Source: Aurantimonas marina (GTDB taxonomy: Bacteria > Pseudomonadota > Alphaproteobacteria > Rhizobiales > Rhizobiaceae). From it: 64,000 nucleotides of DNA. The translations under genes were made by a program, and so were the position numbers. Numbering within the stretch: the stretch's first letter is position 1; the number at the start of each line of letters is the position of its first letter. Shown here in pieces: positions 1-7,959 of this stretch. The notes beneath the pieces were generated by a model that worked only from the letters and a program-made list of their open reading frames with translations, ran no database searches and was not told where the DNA came from. Location of the stretch: contig NZ_JADDXW010000002.1 of NCBI RefSeq assembly GCF_017183135.1, forward strand, positions 186,001 through 250,000, given 5' to 3'.

Positions 1-494
1 AGCATCTCTGGGTGGAAGTTCCACGCGACCACCTTCTCGAACGACCGCTGTTCGGCCGCGGCACGCAGCTGGAAGGCGGCCTGGTGCCCCGCTCCCACCA
101 TGCCCAGCACCTTGGCGTCGCGGCGCGCGAGATGGGCGATTGAAACCGCGCTCGCCGCCGCCGTGCGAACCGCCGTCAGATAGTTGCCGCCGACCAGCGC
201 CTTGAGCTGACCGGTATCGGCGTCGAACAGGAAGACCGTCGACTGGTGATTGGTCAGTCCCTTGGCGGCGTTACCCGGCCAATAGCCGCCGGATTTCAGG
301 CCGAGCACGAGGCTGGAGCGGTCGAAGCCGGACTTGAAGCCATAAAGCGCGTCGGCATGGCCGATCGCCTCGCGGATGACCGGGAAGTTATATGCGTCGC
401 CCTTGGCCATCGCGGCGAACACCGCTTCGACCGCCTTGAAGGCATCGGCGCGGCCGACCAGTTTCTTGCAGGTGTCCTCCGAAACGATGAACAT
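1..494 (-). CDS. bhcD: Iminosuccinate reductase BhcD (ornithine cyclodeaminase/mu-crystallin family), cut by the left window edge
   Basis: Only the N-terminal ~164 residues are in the window; the C-terminus lies beyond base 1. The visible part starts MFIVSEDTCKKL and carries the typical ornithine cyclodeaminase/mu-crystallin features, with a substrate-side segment (GGNYLTAVRTAAAS) and the start of the Rossmann fold (VLGMVGAGHQA). By itself the family could be ornithine or alanine dehydrogenase-like. As the fourth gene behind bhcA, bhcB and bhcC it is best read as BhcD, which reduces iminosuccinate to aspartate and closes the beta-hydroxyaspartate cycle. The start codon lies 9 bases after the bhcC stop, so the genes are co-transcribed. 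Function is inferred from family plus context. Confidence 0.85.
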   Translation of the reverse strand, partial: MFIVSEDTCKKLVGRADAFKAVEAVFAAMAKGDAYNFPVIREAIGHADALYGFKSGFDRSSLVLGLKSGGYWPGNAAKGLTNHQSTVFLFDADTGQLKALVGGNYLTAVRTAAASAVSIAHLARRDAKVLGMVGAGHQAAFQLRAAAEQRSFEKVVAWNFHPEM

Positions 495-503
495 GCCTCG
501 TCC

Positions 504-1667
504 TCAGTACGCCAGGCCGCGGGCGGTGACCGGCCACAGGGTCTCGACCTTGCCGTTGCGCACGCCGACATACCAGTCGTGGACGTTGCAGGTCGGGTCG
601 CAATGGCCCGGCACGAGACGCAGCTTCTCGTTGACCTTCAGCACGCCGTTCGGGTCCTCGATGACGCCATGCTCGTCCGAGCATTTGACGTATTTGACGT
701 CGTCGCGCCCGTAGATGAACGGCAGTCCGCTGTCGACCGACTGCGCCTTCAGCCCGGCGTCGCAGATCGCCTTGTCCGGCTTGGCGTGGCTCATCACCGA
801 GGTCAGGAGGAACAGCGCGTTCTCCCATTCGCCGTGGTCGATCCGGTTGCCGTCCTTGTCGAGGATGCGGCCGTAATCGGCGTCCATGAAGGCGTAGGAG
901 CCGCACTGCAGCTCGTTGTAGACGCCGGAATTGCCTTCGAAATAATAGCTGCCGGTGCCGCCGCCGCCGACGATGTCGCACTCGAGTCCTTCGGCCTTCA
1001 GCGCGTCGACGGCGTCCTTCACCATCGCCACTGCGATGTCGATCTTGGCCTTGCGGTCCTCGTATTTGTCCATGTGCTGCATCGCGCCCTGATAGGCCTG
1101 AATGCCGCTGAACTTCAGGCCGGGCGCCGCGTCGATCGCCTTGGCGATCTTGACCACATCCTCGGTTTTGGTGACGCCGCAGCGGCCGGCGCCGCAGTCG
1201 ATCTCGACGAGGCACTCGATCGTCGTGCCGTGCTTTTGCGCCGCCGCCGAGAGGTCAGCGACATTGGCGACGTCATCGACGCAGCAGATCGTGCGCGCGC
1301 CGAGCTTCGGGATGCGCGCGAGGCGATCGATCTTGGCCGGGTCGCGAACCTGGTTCGACACCAGCACGTCCTTGATGCCGCCGCGGGCGAAAGCCTCGGC
1401 CTCGCTCACCTTCTGACAGCACACGCCGCAGGAGCCGCCGAGGCTCTCCTGCAGCTTTTGTACGTCGACGGACTTGTGCATCTTGCCGTGGCTGCGATGG
1501 CGCACGCCCATGTCCCTGGCGAATTTGCCCATCTTCTCGACGTTGCGCTCCAGCGCGTCGAGATCAAGAATCAGGCAGGGCGTCTGGATCTCGTTCTCGG
1601 ACATTCCGACCGCCGCCGGAATGTTGTAGCCGACCTCGAAGTCGTCGATCTTGATCGGTGCGTTCAT
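504..1667 (-). CDS. bhcC: beta-Hydroxyaspartate aldolase BhcC (D-threonine aldolase-like PLP enzyme)
   Basis: This 387-residue protein is a fold-type III PLP enzyme of the D-threonine aldolase/DSD1 group. The PLP-lysine motif HGKMHKS lies near residue 60. The C-terminal metal-binding signature GHCDPTCNVHDW is at about residues 350-365. In the beta-hydroxyaspartate cycle BhcC condenses glycine with glyoxylate to give (2R,3S)-beta-hydroxyaspartate. The start ATG follows GGGAGAGAAGCC, a good ribosome-binding site, 12 bases after bhcB. Standing alone it would be called a D-threonine or D-serine-type aldolase; the four-gene neighbourhood is what makes BhcC the preferred call. Confidence 0.9.
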   Translation of the reverse strand: MNAPIKIDDFEVGYNIPAAVGMSENEIQTPCLILDLDALERNVEKMGKFARDMGVRHRSHGKMHKSVDVQKLQESLGGSCGVCCQKVSEAEAFARGGIKDVLVSNQVRDPAKIDRLARIPKLGARTICCVDDVANVADLSAAAQKHGTTIECLVEIDCGAGRCGVTKTEDVVKIAKAIDAAPGLKFSGIQAYQGAMQHMDKYEDRKAKIDIAVAMVKDAVDALKAEGLECDIVGGGGTGSYYFEGNSGVYNELQCGSYAFMDADYGRILDKDGNRIDHGEWENALFLLTSVMSHAKPDKAICDAGLKAQSVDSGLPFIYGRDDVKYVKCSDEHGVIEDPNGVLKVNEKLRLVPGHCDPTCNVHDWYVGVRNGKVETLWPVTARGLAY

Positions 1668-1679
1668 GGCTTCTCTCCC

Positions 1680-2660
1680 TCAGCTCTGCATCCAGGGCAG
1701 CTTCTTCAAATCGACATTGCCGCCGGTCAGGATAACCCCGACCCGCTTGCCGGCGAACACGTCCCGGTTCTTCAGGATCGTCGCCAGCGGCACGGCGCAA
1801 CTCGGTTCGATGACGATCTTCATGCGCTGCCACGTCAGATACATGGCCTCGATGATCTCTTCCTCGGTGGCCAATAGCACGTCGGTGACGTAATTCGAGA
1901 CGAAATGCCAGGTCCGCGGGCGCAGGCTCACCTTCAGCCCGTCGGCCACGGTCTGCGGCGCGTCGTCCTCGATGATCTCGCCGGCATGGAAGGAACGATA
2001 GGCGTCGTCGGCATTCTTCGGCTCGGCCGCGTAGATCTTGGTCGACGGCGATTCATGCGACATCGCAAGGCACGTCCCGGAGATCATGCCGCCGCCGCCG
2101 ATCGGCGCGACCACCGCGTCGAGCGGTCCGACATCCTCGTTGAGTTCCAGCGAACAGGTGCCCTGCCCGGCGATCACCCGGGCGTCGTTGTAAGGGTGCA
2201 CGAAGTCCGCCCCGGTGCTGGCCACGACCTCCTCCAGCATCGCCTCGCGCGCCGCCGTCGAAGGTTCGCATTCGCGCACCTCGCCGCCATAACCGCGCAC
2301 GGCGGCCTTCTTGGCCTCGGGCGCGGTGCGCGGCATGACGGCGATCGCCTTGATGCCGCGCCGGCCGGCCGCATAGGAGAGCGACAGGGCATGATTGCCG
2401 GACGAGTGCGTGGCAACGCCTTTTTCCGCCTGGGCTTCCGACAGGCCGAACACCGCGTTCGACGCGCCGCGCGCCTTGAAGGCCCCGGCCTTTTGAAAAT
2501 TCTCGCATTTGAAGAACAGCTCGGCGCCGCTCAGCTCATTGAAATAGCTCGAGGTCAGCACCGGCGTACGGTGGACATAGGGCGCGATCCGCTCCCGGGC
2601 CTTCTTGACGTCGTCGAATGTCGGAATGTCGATCTCTTGAGCGTCCGTTTTCATGTCCAT
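1680..2660 (-). CDS. bhcB: beta-Hydroxyaspartate dehydratase BhcB (threonine/serine dehydratase family)
   Basis: This 326-residue fold-type II PLP enzyme has the lysine motif QKAGAFKARGA near residue 60 and the glycine-rich phosphate loop PIGGGGMISG near residue 190. It lacks the C-terminal ACT domain of biosynthetic IlvA, so it has the short catabolic or serine-racemase-like architecture. In this cluster the expected reaction is elimination of water from beta-hydroxyaspartate to give iminosuccinate, the substrate of BhcD. It sits between bhcA (9-base gap) and bhcC (12-base gap). An in-frame ATG two codons downstream is an alternative start. A plain threonine ammonia-lyase is the fallback reading. 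Confidence 0.9.
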   Translation of the reverse strand: MDMKTDAQEIDIPTFDDVKKARERIAPYVHRTPVLTSSYFNELSGAELFFKCENFQKAGAFKARGASNAVFGLSEAQAEKGVATHSSGNHALSLSYAAGRRGIKAIAVMPRTAPEAKKAAVRGYGGEVRECEPSTAAREAMLEEVVASTGADFVHPYNDARVIAGQGTCSLELNEDVGPLDAVVAPIGGGGMISGTCLAMSHESPSTKIYAAEPKNADDAYRSFHAGEIIEDDAPQTVADGLKVSLRPRTWHFVSNYVTDVLLATEEEIIEAMYLTWQRMKIVIEPSCAVPLATILKNRDVFAGKRVGVILTGGNVDLKKLPWMQS

Positions 2661-2669
2661 CGCCTGTCC

Positions 2670-3860
2670 TCACGCCGCCTTGGAGAGCGCGGCGCTCTTC
2701 GTCGACCGATAATATTCCTGCGCCGCGGCGACGCCCGAGCCGAGCTTGATCGGGTAGTCGAGATCCTTCATCGCCATTTCCAGCGTGGCAAGCCCCGACA
2801 GCGCCATGACCTCGGTCAGCGAGCCCAGATGTCCAATCCGGAACGCCTTGCCGGCCATCTGCCCGAGACCGACGCCGAAAGAGACGTCGTAGGCATCGTA
2901 GGCATGATTGGTCAGCGTGTCGCTGTTGAAGCCGGCGGGAACCAGCACCGCCGTGACCGTATCGGAATAAAGCCTCGGCTCCTTGGCGCAGACCCGCAGA
3001 CCCCAGGCGTCGACCGCCCGGCGCACGCCCTCGGCAATGCGGGCATGACGGGCGAACACGTTCTCGAGCCCCTCCTCGAGCAGCATGTCCAGGCTCTTGC
3101 GCAATCCCTGGATCAGTTGCACCGGCGGCGTGTAGGGAAATCCACCCTTGGCGTTGGCGCCGGCCATGTCGCGGAAGTCGAAGAAGCAGCGCGGGCACTG
3201 GGCGCCCGCGACGGCGTCCATGGCCTTCCTGCTGACACCGACGATCGCCATGCCGGTCGGCAGCATGAACCCCTTCTGCGACCCCGAGACGGCGAGATCG
3301 ACGCCCCATTCGTCCATGCGAAAATCCATCGAGGCCAGCGACGAAACCGCGTCGACATAGAGCATGGCCGGATGTGCCGCGCTATCCATCGCGCGGCGAA
3401 CCGCTCCGACATCGCTGACGACGCCGGTCGCGGTCTCGTTGTGGGTGACGAGCACCGCCTTGATGTCCTTGCGCGTGTCCGCGGCGAGGCGCTCGCCGAT
3501 CCGGTCGGCCGGCGCGCCCTCGCCCCATTCGCATTCGATGATCTCGACGTCGAGCCCGTGACGCTGGCACAGATCGATCCAGCGGTGCGAGAACATCCCG
3601 TGCCGGGCCGCGAGAACCTTGTCACCGGGCGACAGCGTGTTGGTGACGGCCGCTTCCCACCCGCCCGTGCCGCTGGCGGGAAAGGTGATGATCGTGCCGC
3701 TCGTGGTCTTGAAGATTTTCTTCAGGTCGCTCAGGACAGGGGCGAGAATGCCGACGAAATCCGGCGATCGGTGATCCTCGGTCTGACCCGACAGCGCGAA
3801 CCGCAGGCGATCCGGAATATTGGTCGGACCGGGTATGAAAACGGGGTTTTGACCGGTCAT
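2670..3860 (-). CDS. bhcA: Aspartate-glyoxylate aminotransferase BhcA
   Basis: This 396-residue fold-type I aminotransferase belongs to the serine-pyruvate/alanine-glyoxylate group. The N-terminal FIPGPTNIP motif and the PLP-lysine segment SGSQKGFMLPTG (about residue 190) are visible. BhcA transaminates glyoxylate to glycine with aspartate as amino donor, starting the cycle. I chose the ATG at 3860 because GGAGAGAAAT directly precedes it; the frame stays open to 3917 but that extension lacks a ribosome-binding site. It is the first gene of the four-gene minus-strand operon and is divergent from bhcR across an AT-rich intergenic region. Without context it would be annotated as alanine-glyoxylate aminotransferase. 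Confidence 0.9.
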   Translation of the reverse strand: MTGQNPVFIPGPTNIPDRLRFALSGQTEDHRSPDFVGILAPVLSDLKKIFKTTSGTIITFPASGTGGWEAAVTNTLSPGDKVLAARHGMFSHRWIDLCQRHGLDVEIIECEWGEGAPADRIGERLAADTRKDIKAVLVTHNETATGVVSDVGAVRRAMDSAAHPAMLYVDAVSSLASMDFRMDEWGVDLAVSGSQKGFMLPTGMAIVGVSRKAMDAVAGAQCPRCFFDFRDMAGANAKGGFPYTPPVQLIQGLRKSLDMLLEEGLENVFARHARIAEGVRRAVDAWGLRVCAKEPRLYSDTVTAVLVPAGFNSDTLTNHAYDAYDVSFGVGLGQMAGKAFRIGHLGSLTEVMALSGLATLEMAMKDLDYPIKLGSGVAAAQEYYRSTKSAALSKAA

Positions 3861-4078
3861 ATTTCTCTCCCTGATAATCGGCTTACCACAAGGTAGCGAC
3901 GCCTGCCGAATTTGCAATTTTTCTGAAAATTATTTCCGTTAATGCCAATTTATTGATTTTTTCATATATCTATCAGCACTTTACATTTTTTCATCCGTAG
4001 CAGAATTATTTTTGCCGGAAATTTTTTTCATGGCAGGATGGGGGTGGATTACGGAAGGTGGGCGGCAAGGAAGCGATC
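3861..4078. promoter_or_regulatory. AT-rich divergent control region between bhcA and bhcR
   Basis: This 218-base spacer is strikingly AT-rich for the window. It holds three same-direction copies of TTTTTTCAT (3957-3965, 3986-3994, 4023-4031). It also holds a perfect 6-base inverted repeat, AATTTT-TCTG-AAAATT (3916-3931). Known biology: BhcR, an IclR-family regulator, controls the bhc operon and responds to glyoxylate. Its operator should lie here. Which of the repeats it uses is inference. Confidence 0.55.
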
Positions 4079-4921
4079 ATGAGCAAGGCCGATGACCTCC
4101 CACGACGCTCGCGCGGGCGGCCGCGAACCCAGCCGATCGACGAGCAGGCCGCTCCGGTTCAGGCCCTGGACCGGGGGCTGACGGTGTTGCGGACATTGGC
4201 GAAGGACAGCGGTCTGACGCTGACCGATATCGCGCTGCGGCTCGGCATGCCGCCCTCCTCCGCGCATCGGATCCTGGCGACCTTGCAGAAACATGGATTT
4301 GCCGAATTCGATGGCTCCGCCCAGGAGTGGTCGGTCGGCATCGAGGCCTTCCGGGTCGGCAACGCGTACCTGGTGGGGACCAATTTACTCGAGGCGGCGC
4401 GCGAGTTCATGCGGCGCCTGATGGACGAGACCGGAGAGACCGCCAACCTCGCCATTGCCGACAATGGCGAGGTTGTGTTCCTCAGCCAGGTGGAGTCGCA
4501 CAATCCGATCCGGGCCTTCTTCCGGCCGGGCACCCGCGGCCACCTGCACGCGTCCGGCATCGGCAAGGCGCTGCTCGCCAACATGGGCCGCGACGAGGTC
4601 GAGACGATCCTGCGGAAACGGGGTCTGCCCGACTTCACCCCGAAGACCCTCACCTCTCCCAATGCGCTTTATGCCAATCTCGAAACGACGCACATGCGTG
4701 GCTGGTCCTTTGACGACGAGGAACGCTATCTCGGGATGCGCTGCATCGCGGCGCCGATCTTCAACGGCTTTGGCGAGGCCATTGCCGGCATCTCCGTGTC
4801 CGGCCCCACGGTCAGGTTTCCCGATGGCAAGATCGCCGAAATCGGTCCCATGGTGAAACGCGCGGCGGACGAGGTCACCGCCAAGATCGGCGGCCGGGCG
4901 CCGGCTTTAGAGAGCGATTGA
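4079..4921 (+). CDS. bhcR: IclR-family regulator BhcR
   Basis: About 280 residues. An N-terminal winged helix-turn-helix (recognition region LTDIALRLGMPPSSAHRIL, about residues 45-65) is followed by the IclR effector domain. An Arg/Pro-rich N-terminal tail (RRSRGRPRTQP) precedes the helix-turn-helix. The ATG at 4079 is preferred because AAGGAAG ends 5 bases upstream; a GTG at 4058 is possible. It is divergent from bhcABCD, the arrangement described for BhcR, a glyoxylate-responsive regulator of the beta-hydroxyaspartate cycle. The allantoin genes downstream on the same strand could also be in its regulon, which is inference. Confidence 0.85.
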   Translation: MSKADDLPRRSRGRPRTQPIDEQAAPVQALDRGLTVLRTLAKDSGLTLTDIALRLGMPPSSAHRILATLQKHGFAEFDGSAQEWSVGIEAFRVGNAYLVGTNLLEAAREFMRRLMDETGETANLAIADNGEVVFLSQVESHNPIRAFFRPGTRGHLHASGIGKALLANMGRDEVETILRKRGLPDFTPKTLTSPNALYANLETTHMRGWSFDDEERYLGMRCIAAPIFNGFGEAIAGISVSGPTVRFPDGKIAEIGPMVKRAADEVTAKIGGRAPALESD

Positions 4922-5047
4922 AGCGTGGCAACGAACGAGCGGCCGCGGCGTCCGGCATACCCGCAAGCTGTTGCGTGGATTATTTGAGGATACGCCCCGC
5001 GGTTTCGGCATAATGATGGAAATCGCGACCAAGCCGAGGAGCCGCCT

Positions 5048-6466
5048 TTGACACGATATCCGCGCGATATGGCCGGTTACGGGCCGACGCCGCCCGACCC
5101 GCGCTGGCCGAATGGCGCCAAGATCGCCGTCCAGATCGTCCTCAACTACGAGGAGGGCGGCGAGAACGACGTCCTGCACGGCGACGCGGCCTCCGAAGCC
5201 TTCCTGTCCGAGATCGTCGGTGCCGCGGCCTGGCCGGGCCAGCGCCACTGGAACATGGAATCGATCTACGAATATGGCGCGCGGGCCGGTTTCTGGCGGC
5301 TGCACCGCCTGTTCACGGGCACGGATATTCCGCTGACCGTCTACGGCGTCGCGACCGCCTTGGCGCGCTCCCCGGCGCAGGTCGCCGCGATGCGGGAAGC
5401 TGGCTGGGAGATCGCCTCGCACGGTCTCAAATGGATCGAATACAAGGATTTCAGCCCCGAGGACGAGCGCGCCCACATGGACGCGGCGATCCGTCTCCAC
5501 ACCGAAGTGACCGGCGAGCGGCCGCGCGGCTGGTACACCGGCCGCTGCTCGGAAAATACCGTGCGGCTGGCTGCGGAGGAAGGCGGCTTCGACTATGTCG
5601 CCGACAGCTACGCCGACGATTTACCCTACTGGCTGCGCGTGGGTTCGCGGGACCAACTCGTCGTGCCCTACACGCTCGACGCCAACGACATGCGCTTCGC
5701 GACGCCCCAGGGCTTCAATTCGGGCGATCAGTTCTTTGCCTATCTGAAGGATAGTTTCGACGCGCTCTATGCCGAGGGCAAGGCCGGCAGCGCCAAGATG
5801 CTGTCGATCGGGCTGCATTGCCGCCTGGTCGGGCGGCCAGGCCGGGTCATGGCGCTGAAGCGCTTCCTCGACTACGCAGCCGGCCATGCCGATGTCTGGT
5901 TCGCCCGCCGGATCGACATTGCGCGGCATTGGGCGAAGCATCACCCGCCCGTTTCCTTCGCGCGGCCATCGGAAATGGATCGCGAGGCGTTCGTCGCGGC
6001 CTTCGGCGGGATGTTCGAGCATTCGCCCTGGATCGCCGAGGGCGCGCACGCGCTGGAACTCGGGCCCGCGCATGACAGGGCGAGCGGACTGCACAACGCC
6101 CTCGCCCGTGTGTTCCGCGCGGCGGACCCGGGGCGACGTCTCGCCGTCCTCAAGGCCCACCCGGATCTCGCCGGCAAGCTGGCCGAAGCGAAGCGGCTGA
6201 CGGCCGAGTCGACCGCCGAGCAGGCCTCCGCCGGCCTCGATGCCCTGACCGATGCCGAGCGCGAAACCTTCACGCAAATGAACCAGAGCTATGTCGAAAA
6301 GTTCGGCTTCCCGTTCATCATCGCCGTGCGCGACCACGACAAGGCGGGAATCCTCGGGGCCTTTCAGCGCCGCCTCGACAATGACCGCGACACGGAACTC
6401 GCCGAGGCGTGCCGGCAGGTCGAGCGCATCGCCCGCCTTCGCCTTTCGACCATGCTACCCGAATGA
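5048..6466 (+). CDS. puuE: Fused allantoinase PuuE and OHCU decarboxylase UraD
   Basis: A 472-residue fusion. Residues ~1-300 are a polysaccharide-deacetylase-type, cofactor-independent allantoinase (PuuE), with NYEEGGEND near the start, a GWEIASHG segment and SIGLHCRLVGRPGR. Residues ~305-472 are the UraD-type 2-oxo-4-hydroxy-4-carboxy-5-ureidoimidazoline decarboxylase, with HPDLAGK and FPFIIAVR. One chain would therefore decarboxylate OHCU to (S)-allantoin and hydrolyse allantoin to allantoate. The start is TTG at 5048, with GAGGAG about 6 bases upstream. It heads a three-gene run in which neighbours overlap or nearly overlap. No allantoate amidohydrolase is in the window, so that step must be elsewhere. 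Confidence 0.9.
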   Translation: MTRYPRDMAGYGPTPPDPRWPNGAKIAVQIVLNYEEGGENDVLHGDAASEAFLSEIVGAAAWPGQRHWNMESIYEYGARAGFWRLHRLFTGTDIPLTVYGVATALARSPAQVAAMREAGWEIASHGLKWIEYKDFSPEDERAHMDAAIRLHTEVTGERPRGWYTGRCSENTVRLAAEEGGFDYVADSYADDLPYWLRVGSRDQLVVPYTLDANDMRFATPQGFNSGDQFFAYLKDSFDALYAEGKAGSAKMLSIGLHCRLVGRPGRVMALKRFLDYAAGHADVWFARRIDIARHWAKHHPPVSFARPSEMDREAFVAAFGGMFEHSPWIAEGAHALELGPAHDRASGLHNALARVFRAADPGRRLAVLKAHPDLAGKLAEAKRLTAESTAEQASAGLDALTDAERETFTQMNQSYVEKFGFPFIIAVRDHDKAGILGAFQRRLDNDRDTELAEACRQVERIARLRLSTMLPE

Positions 6467-6477
6467 AGGAGAGGCCG

Positions 6478-7329
6478 TTGGCCGAACGCAGCTATTACGC
6501 GCCACAGGGCGGCTTGCCGAAACAGACCGAACTGATGACCGACCGCGCGATGTTTACCGAGGCCTATGCGGTGATCCCCCGCGGCACCATGCGCGACATC
6601 GTCACCAGCGCGCTGCCTTTCTGGGAGGAGACGCGGGCATGGATTCTCGCCCGGCCGCTGTCGGGTTTCGCCGAGACCTTTTCTCAATACATCATGGAGG
6701 TCGCGCCGGGTGGTGGCAGCGACCGGCCGGAACCCGACCAAGGGGCCGAGGCCGTCATCTTCGTCGTCGAGGGGCAACTGACCCTGACGCTCGGCGGCGA
6801 AAAGCATGTGCTGGAGGCGGGCGGCTACACCTATCTGCCGCCGGCAAGCGACTGGACCGCGCATAATAACCGCGACTGCGCCGTCCGCTTCCATTGGATC
6901 CGCAAGGCCTACGAGGTAGTCGACGGAATCGACACGCCCGAAGCCTTCGTCACAAACGAGAACGCGATTGCCCCCACGCCAATGCCGGACACCGACGGCG
7001 CATGGGCGACGACCCGCTTCGTCGATCCCGCCGACATGCGCCACGACATGCATGTGACCATCGTCACCTTCCAGCCCGGCGGGCTGATCCCGTTTGCCGA
7101 GACGCATGTGATGGAGCACGGGCTCTATGTGCTGGAAGGCAAGGCCGTCTATCGGCTGAACCGGGACTGGGTCGAGGTCCAGGCGGGCGATTTCATGTGG
7201 CTGCGCGCCTTCTGCCCGCAGGCCTGTTATGCTGGTGGACCGGGCCCTTTTCGCTATCTTCTCTACAAGGACGTCAACCGCCACGCGCGGCTCGGCCTGC
7301 CTGATGGATTGGGCGGACAGCGCCGATGA
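6478..7329 (+). CDS. allE: (S)-Ureidoglycine aminohydrolase (bicupin)
   Basis: About 283 residues with two cupin domains: an N-terminal one with EAVIFVVEGQLTLTLGG and a C-terminal one with ETHVMEHGLYVLEGKAVYRL. The latter contains the metal-ligand pattern expected of UGlyAH. It hydrolyses (S)-ureidoglycine to (S)-ureidoglycolate and ammonia in allantoin catabolism. Two starts are plausible. An ATG at 6463 overlaps the puuE stop as ATGA but has no ribosome-binding site. A TTG at 6478 follows AAGGAGAGG with good spacing and is preferred. Its 3' end overlaps allA by 4 bases (ATGA). Confidence 0.88.
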   Translation: MAERSYYAPQGGLPKQTELMTDRAMFTEAYAVIPRGTMRDIVTSALPFWEETRAWILARPLSGFAETFSQYIMEVAPGGGSDRPEPDQGAEAVIFVVEGQLTLTLGGEKHVLEAGGYTYLPPASDWTAHNNRDCAVRFHWIRKAYEVVDGIDTPEAFVTNENAIAPTPMPDTDGAWATTRFVDPADMRHDMHVTIVTFQPGGLIPFAETHVMEHGLYVLEGKAVYRLNRDWVEVQAGDFMWLRAFCPQACYAGGPGPFRYLLYKDVNRHARLGLPDGLGGQRR

Positions 7330-7835
7330 GCCGGCGGATCGCGATCGAGCCGTTGGCGGCGGACGTCTTCGCGCCCTTCGGCGATGTGCTGGAAGCCTCG
7401 GGCGAGCCGGACAGGCTGATCAACCAGGGGCTTTGCGGCCGCTGGCACGACCGCGCCCGGCTGGATTTCTCGGACGGCCGCGCCGGTATCAGCCTATTCA
7501 AGGCCGAGCCCCGCGCCCTGCCCTACCGGCTGGAGATGGTCGAGCGACACCCGGAGGGCAGCCAAGCCTTCCTGCCGATGTCCGAGCACCCGTTTTTGGT
7601 CATCGTCGCGGCGGATGAAGGCGGCCGGCCGGGTCGCCCGCGCGCGTTCGTCACGCGGTCCGGCCAGGGCGTCAATTTTCACCGCGGCACCTGGCACGGC
7701 GTGCTGACCCCGCTCCATGAGCCTGGCCTGTTCGCCGTCGTCGACCGGATCGGGGACGGCTCCAATCTTGAGGAACACTGGTTCGACGAGGCCTATACGA
7801 TCGGGCGGAGAGATCGGCCATCGCAAGCCGGTTAG
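7326..7835 (+). CDS. allA: Ureidoglycolate lyase AllA
   Basis: 169 residues, full length for the family. The N-terminal FAPFGDVLE and the conserved VNFHRGTWHGVL segment (about residues 118-130, metal and active-site region) are visible. It splits (S)-ureidoglycolate into glyoxylate and urea. The ATG overlaps the stop of the preceding gene, so translation is coupled. It ends the operon. Its product, glyoxylate, is the substrate of BhcA and BhcC encoded just upstream on the other strand. Confidence 0.92.
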   Translation: MSRRIAIEPLAADVFAPFGDVLEASGEPDRLINQGLCGRWHDRARLDFSDGRAGISLFKAEPRALPYRLEMVERHPEGSQAFLPMSEHPFLVIVAADEGGRPGRPRAFVTRSGQGVNFHRGTWHGVLTPLHEPGLFAVVDRIGDGSNLEEHWFDEAYTIGRRDRPSQAG

Positions 7836-7959
7836 CGGCAGCACATCCTCTTCGTCTGTCCGGACGACTTCGGTGGCTGGCGCAGCATCGATGCGATGGT
7901 CATCTCGCGAGCGATTCAGAACCCGAAAAGCGTGAACGCCTCCGGCAAGTCTGCGCGAT

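Noticed and set aside
246-1877. Long open frame on the plus strand across bhcC and bhcD
   Set aside because: It is antisense to well-recognised PLP-enzyme genes and reads as low-complexity Ala/Arg/Val-rich sequence, a usual artefact of GC-rich DNA.
1905-3896. 663-codon open frame on the plus strand opposite bhcA and bhcB
   Set aside because: It mirrors the codon bias of the true genes, has no recognisable domain or ribosome-binding site, and spans two real genes.
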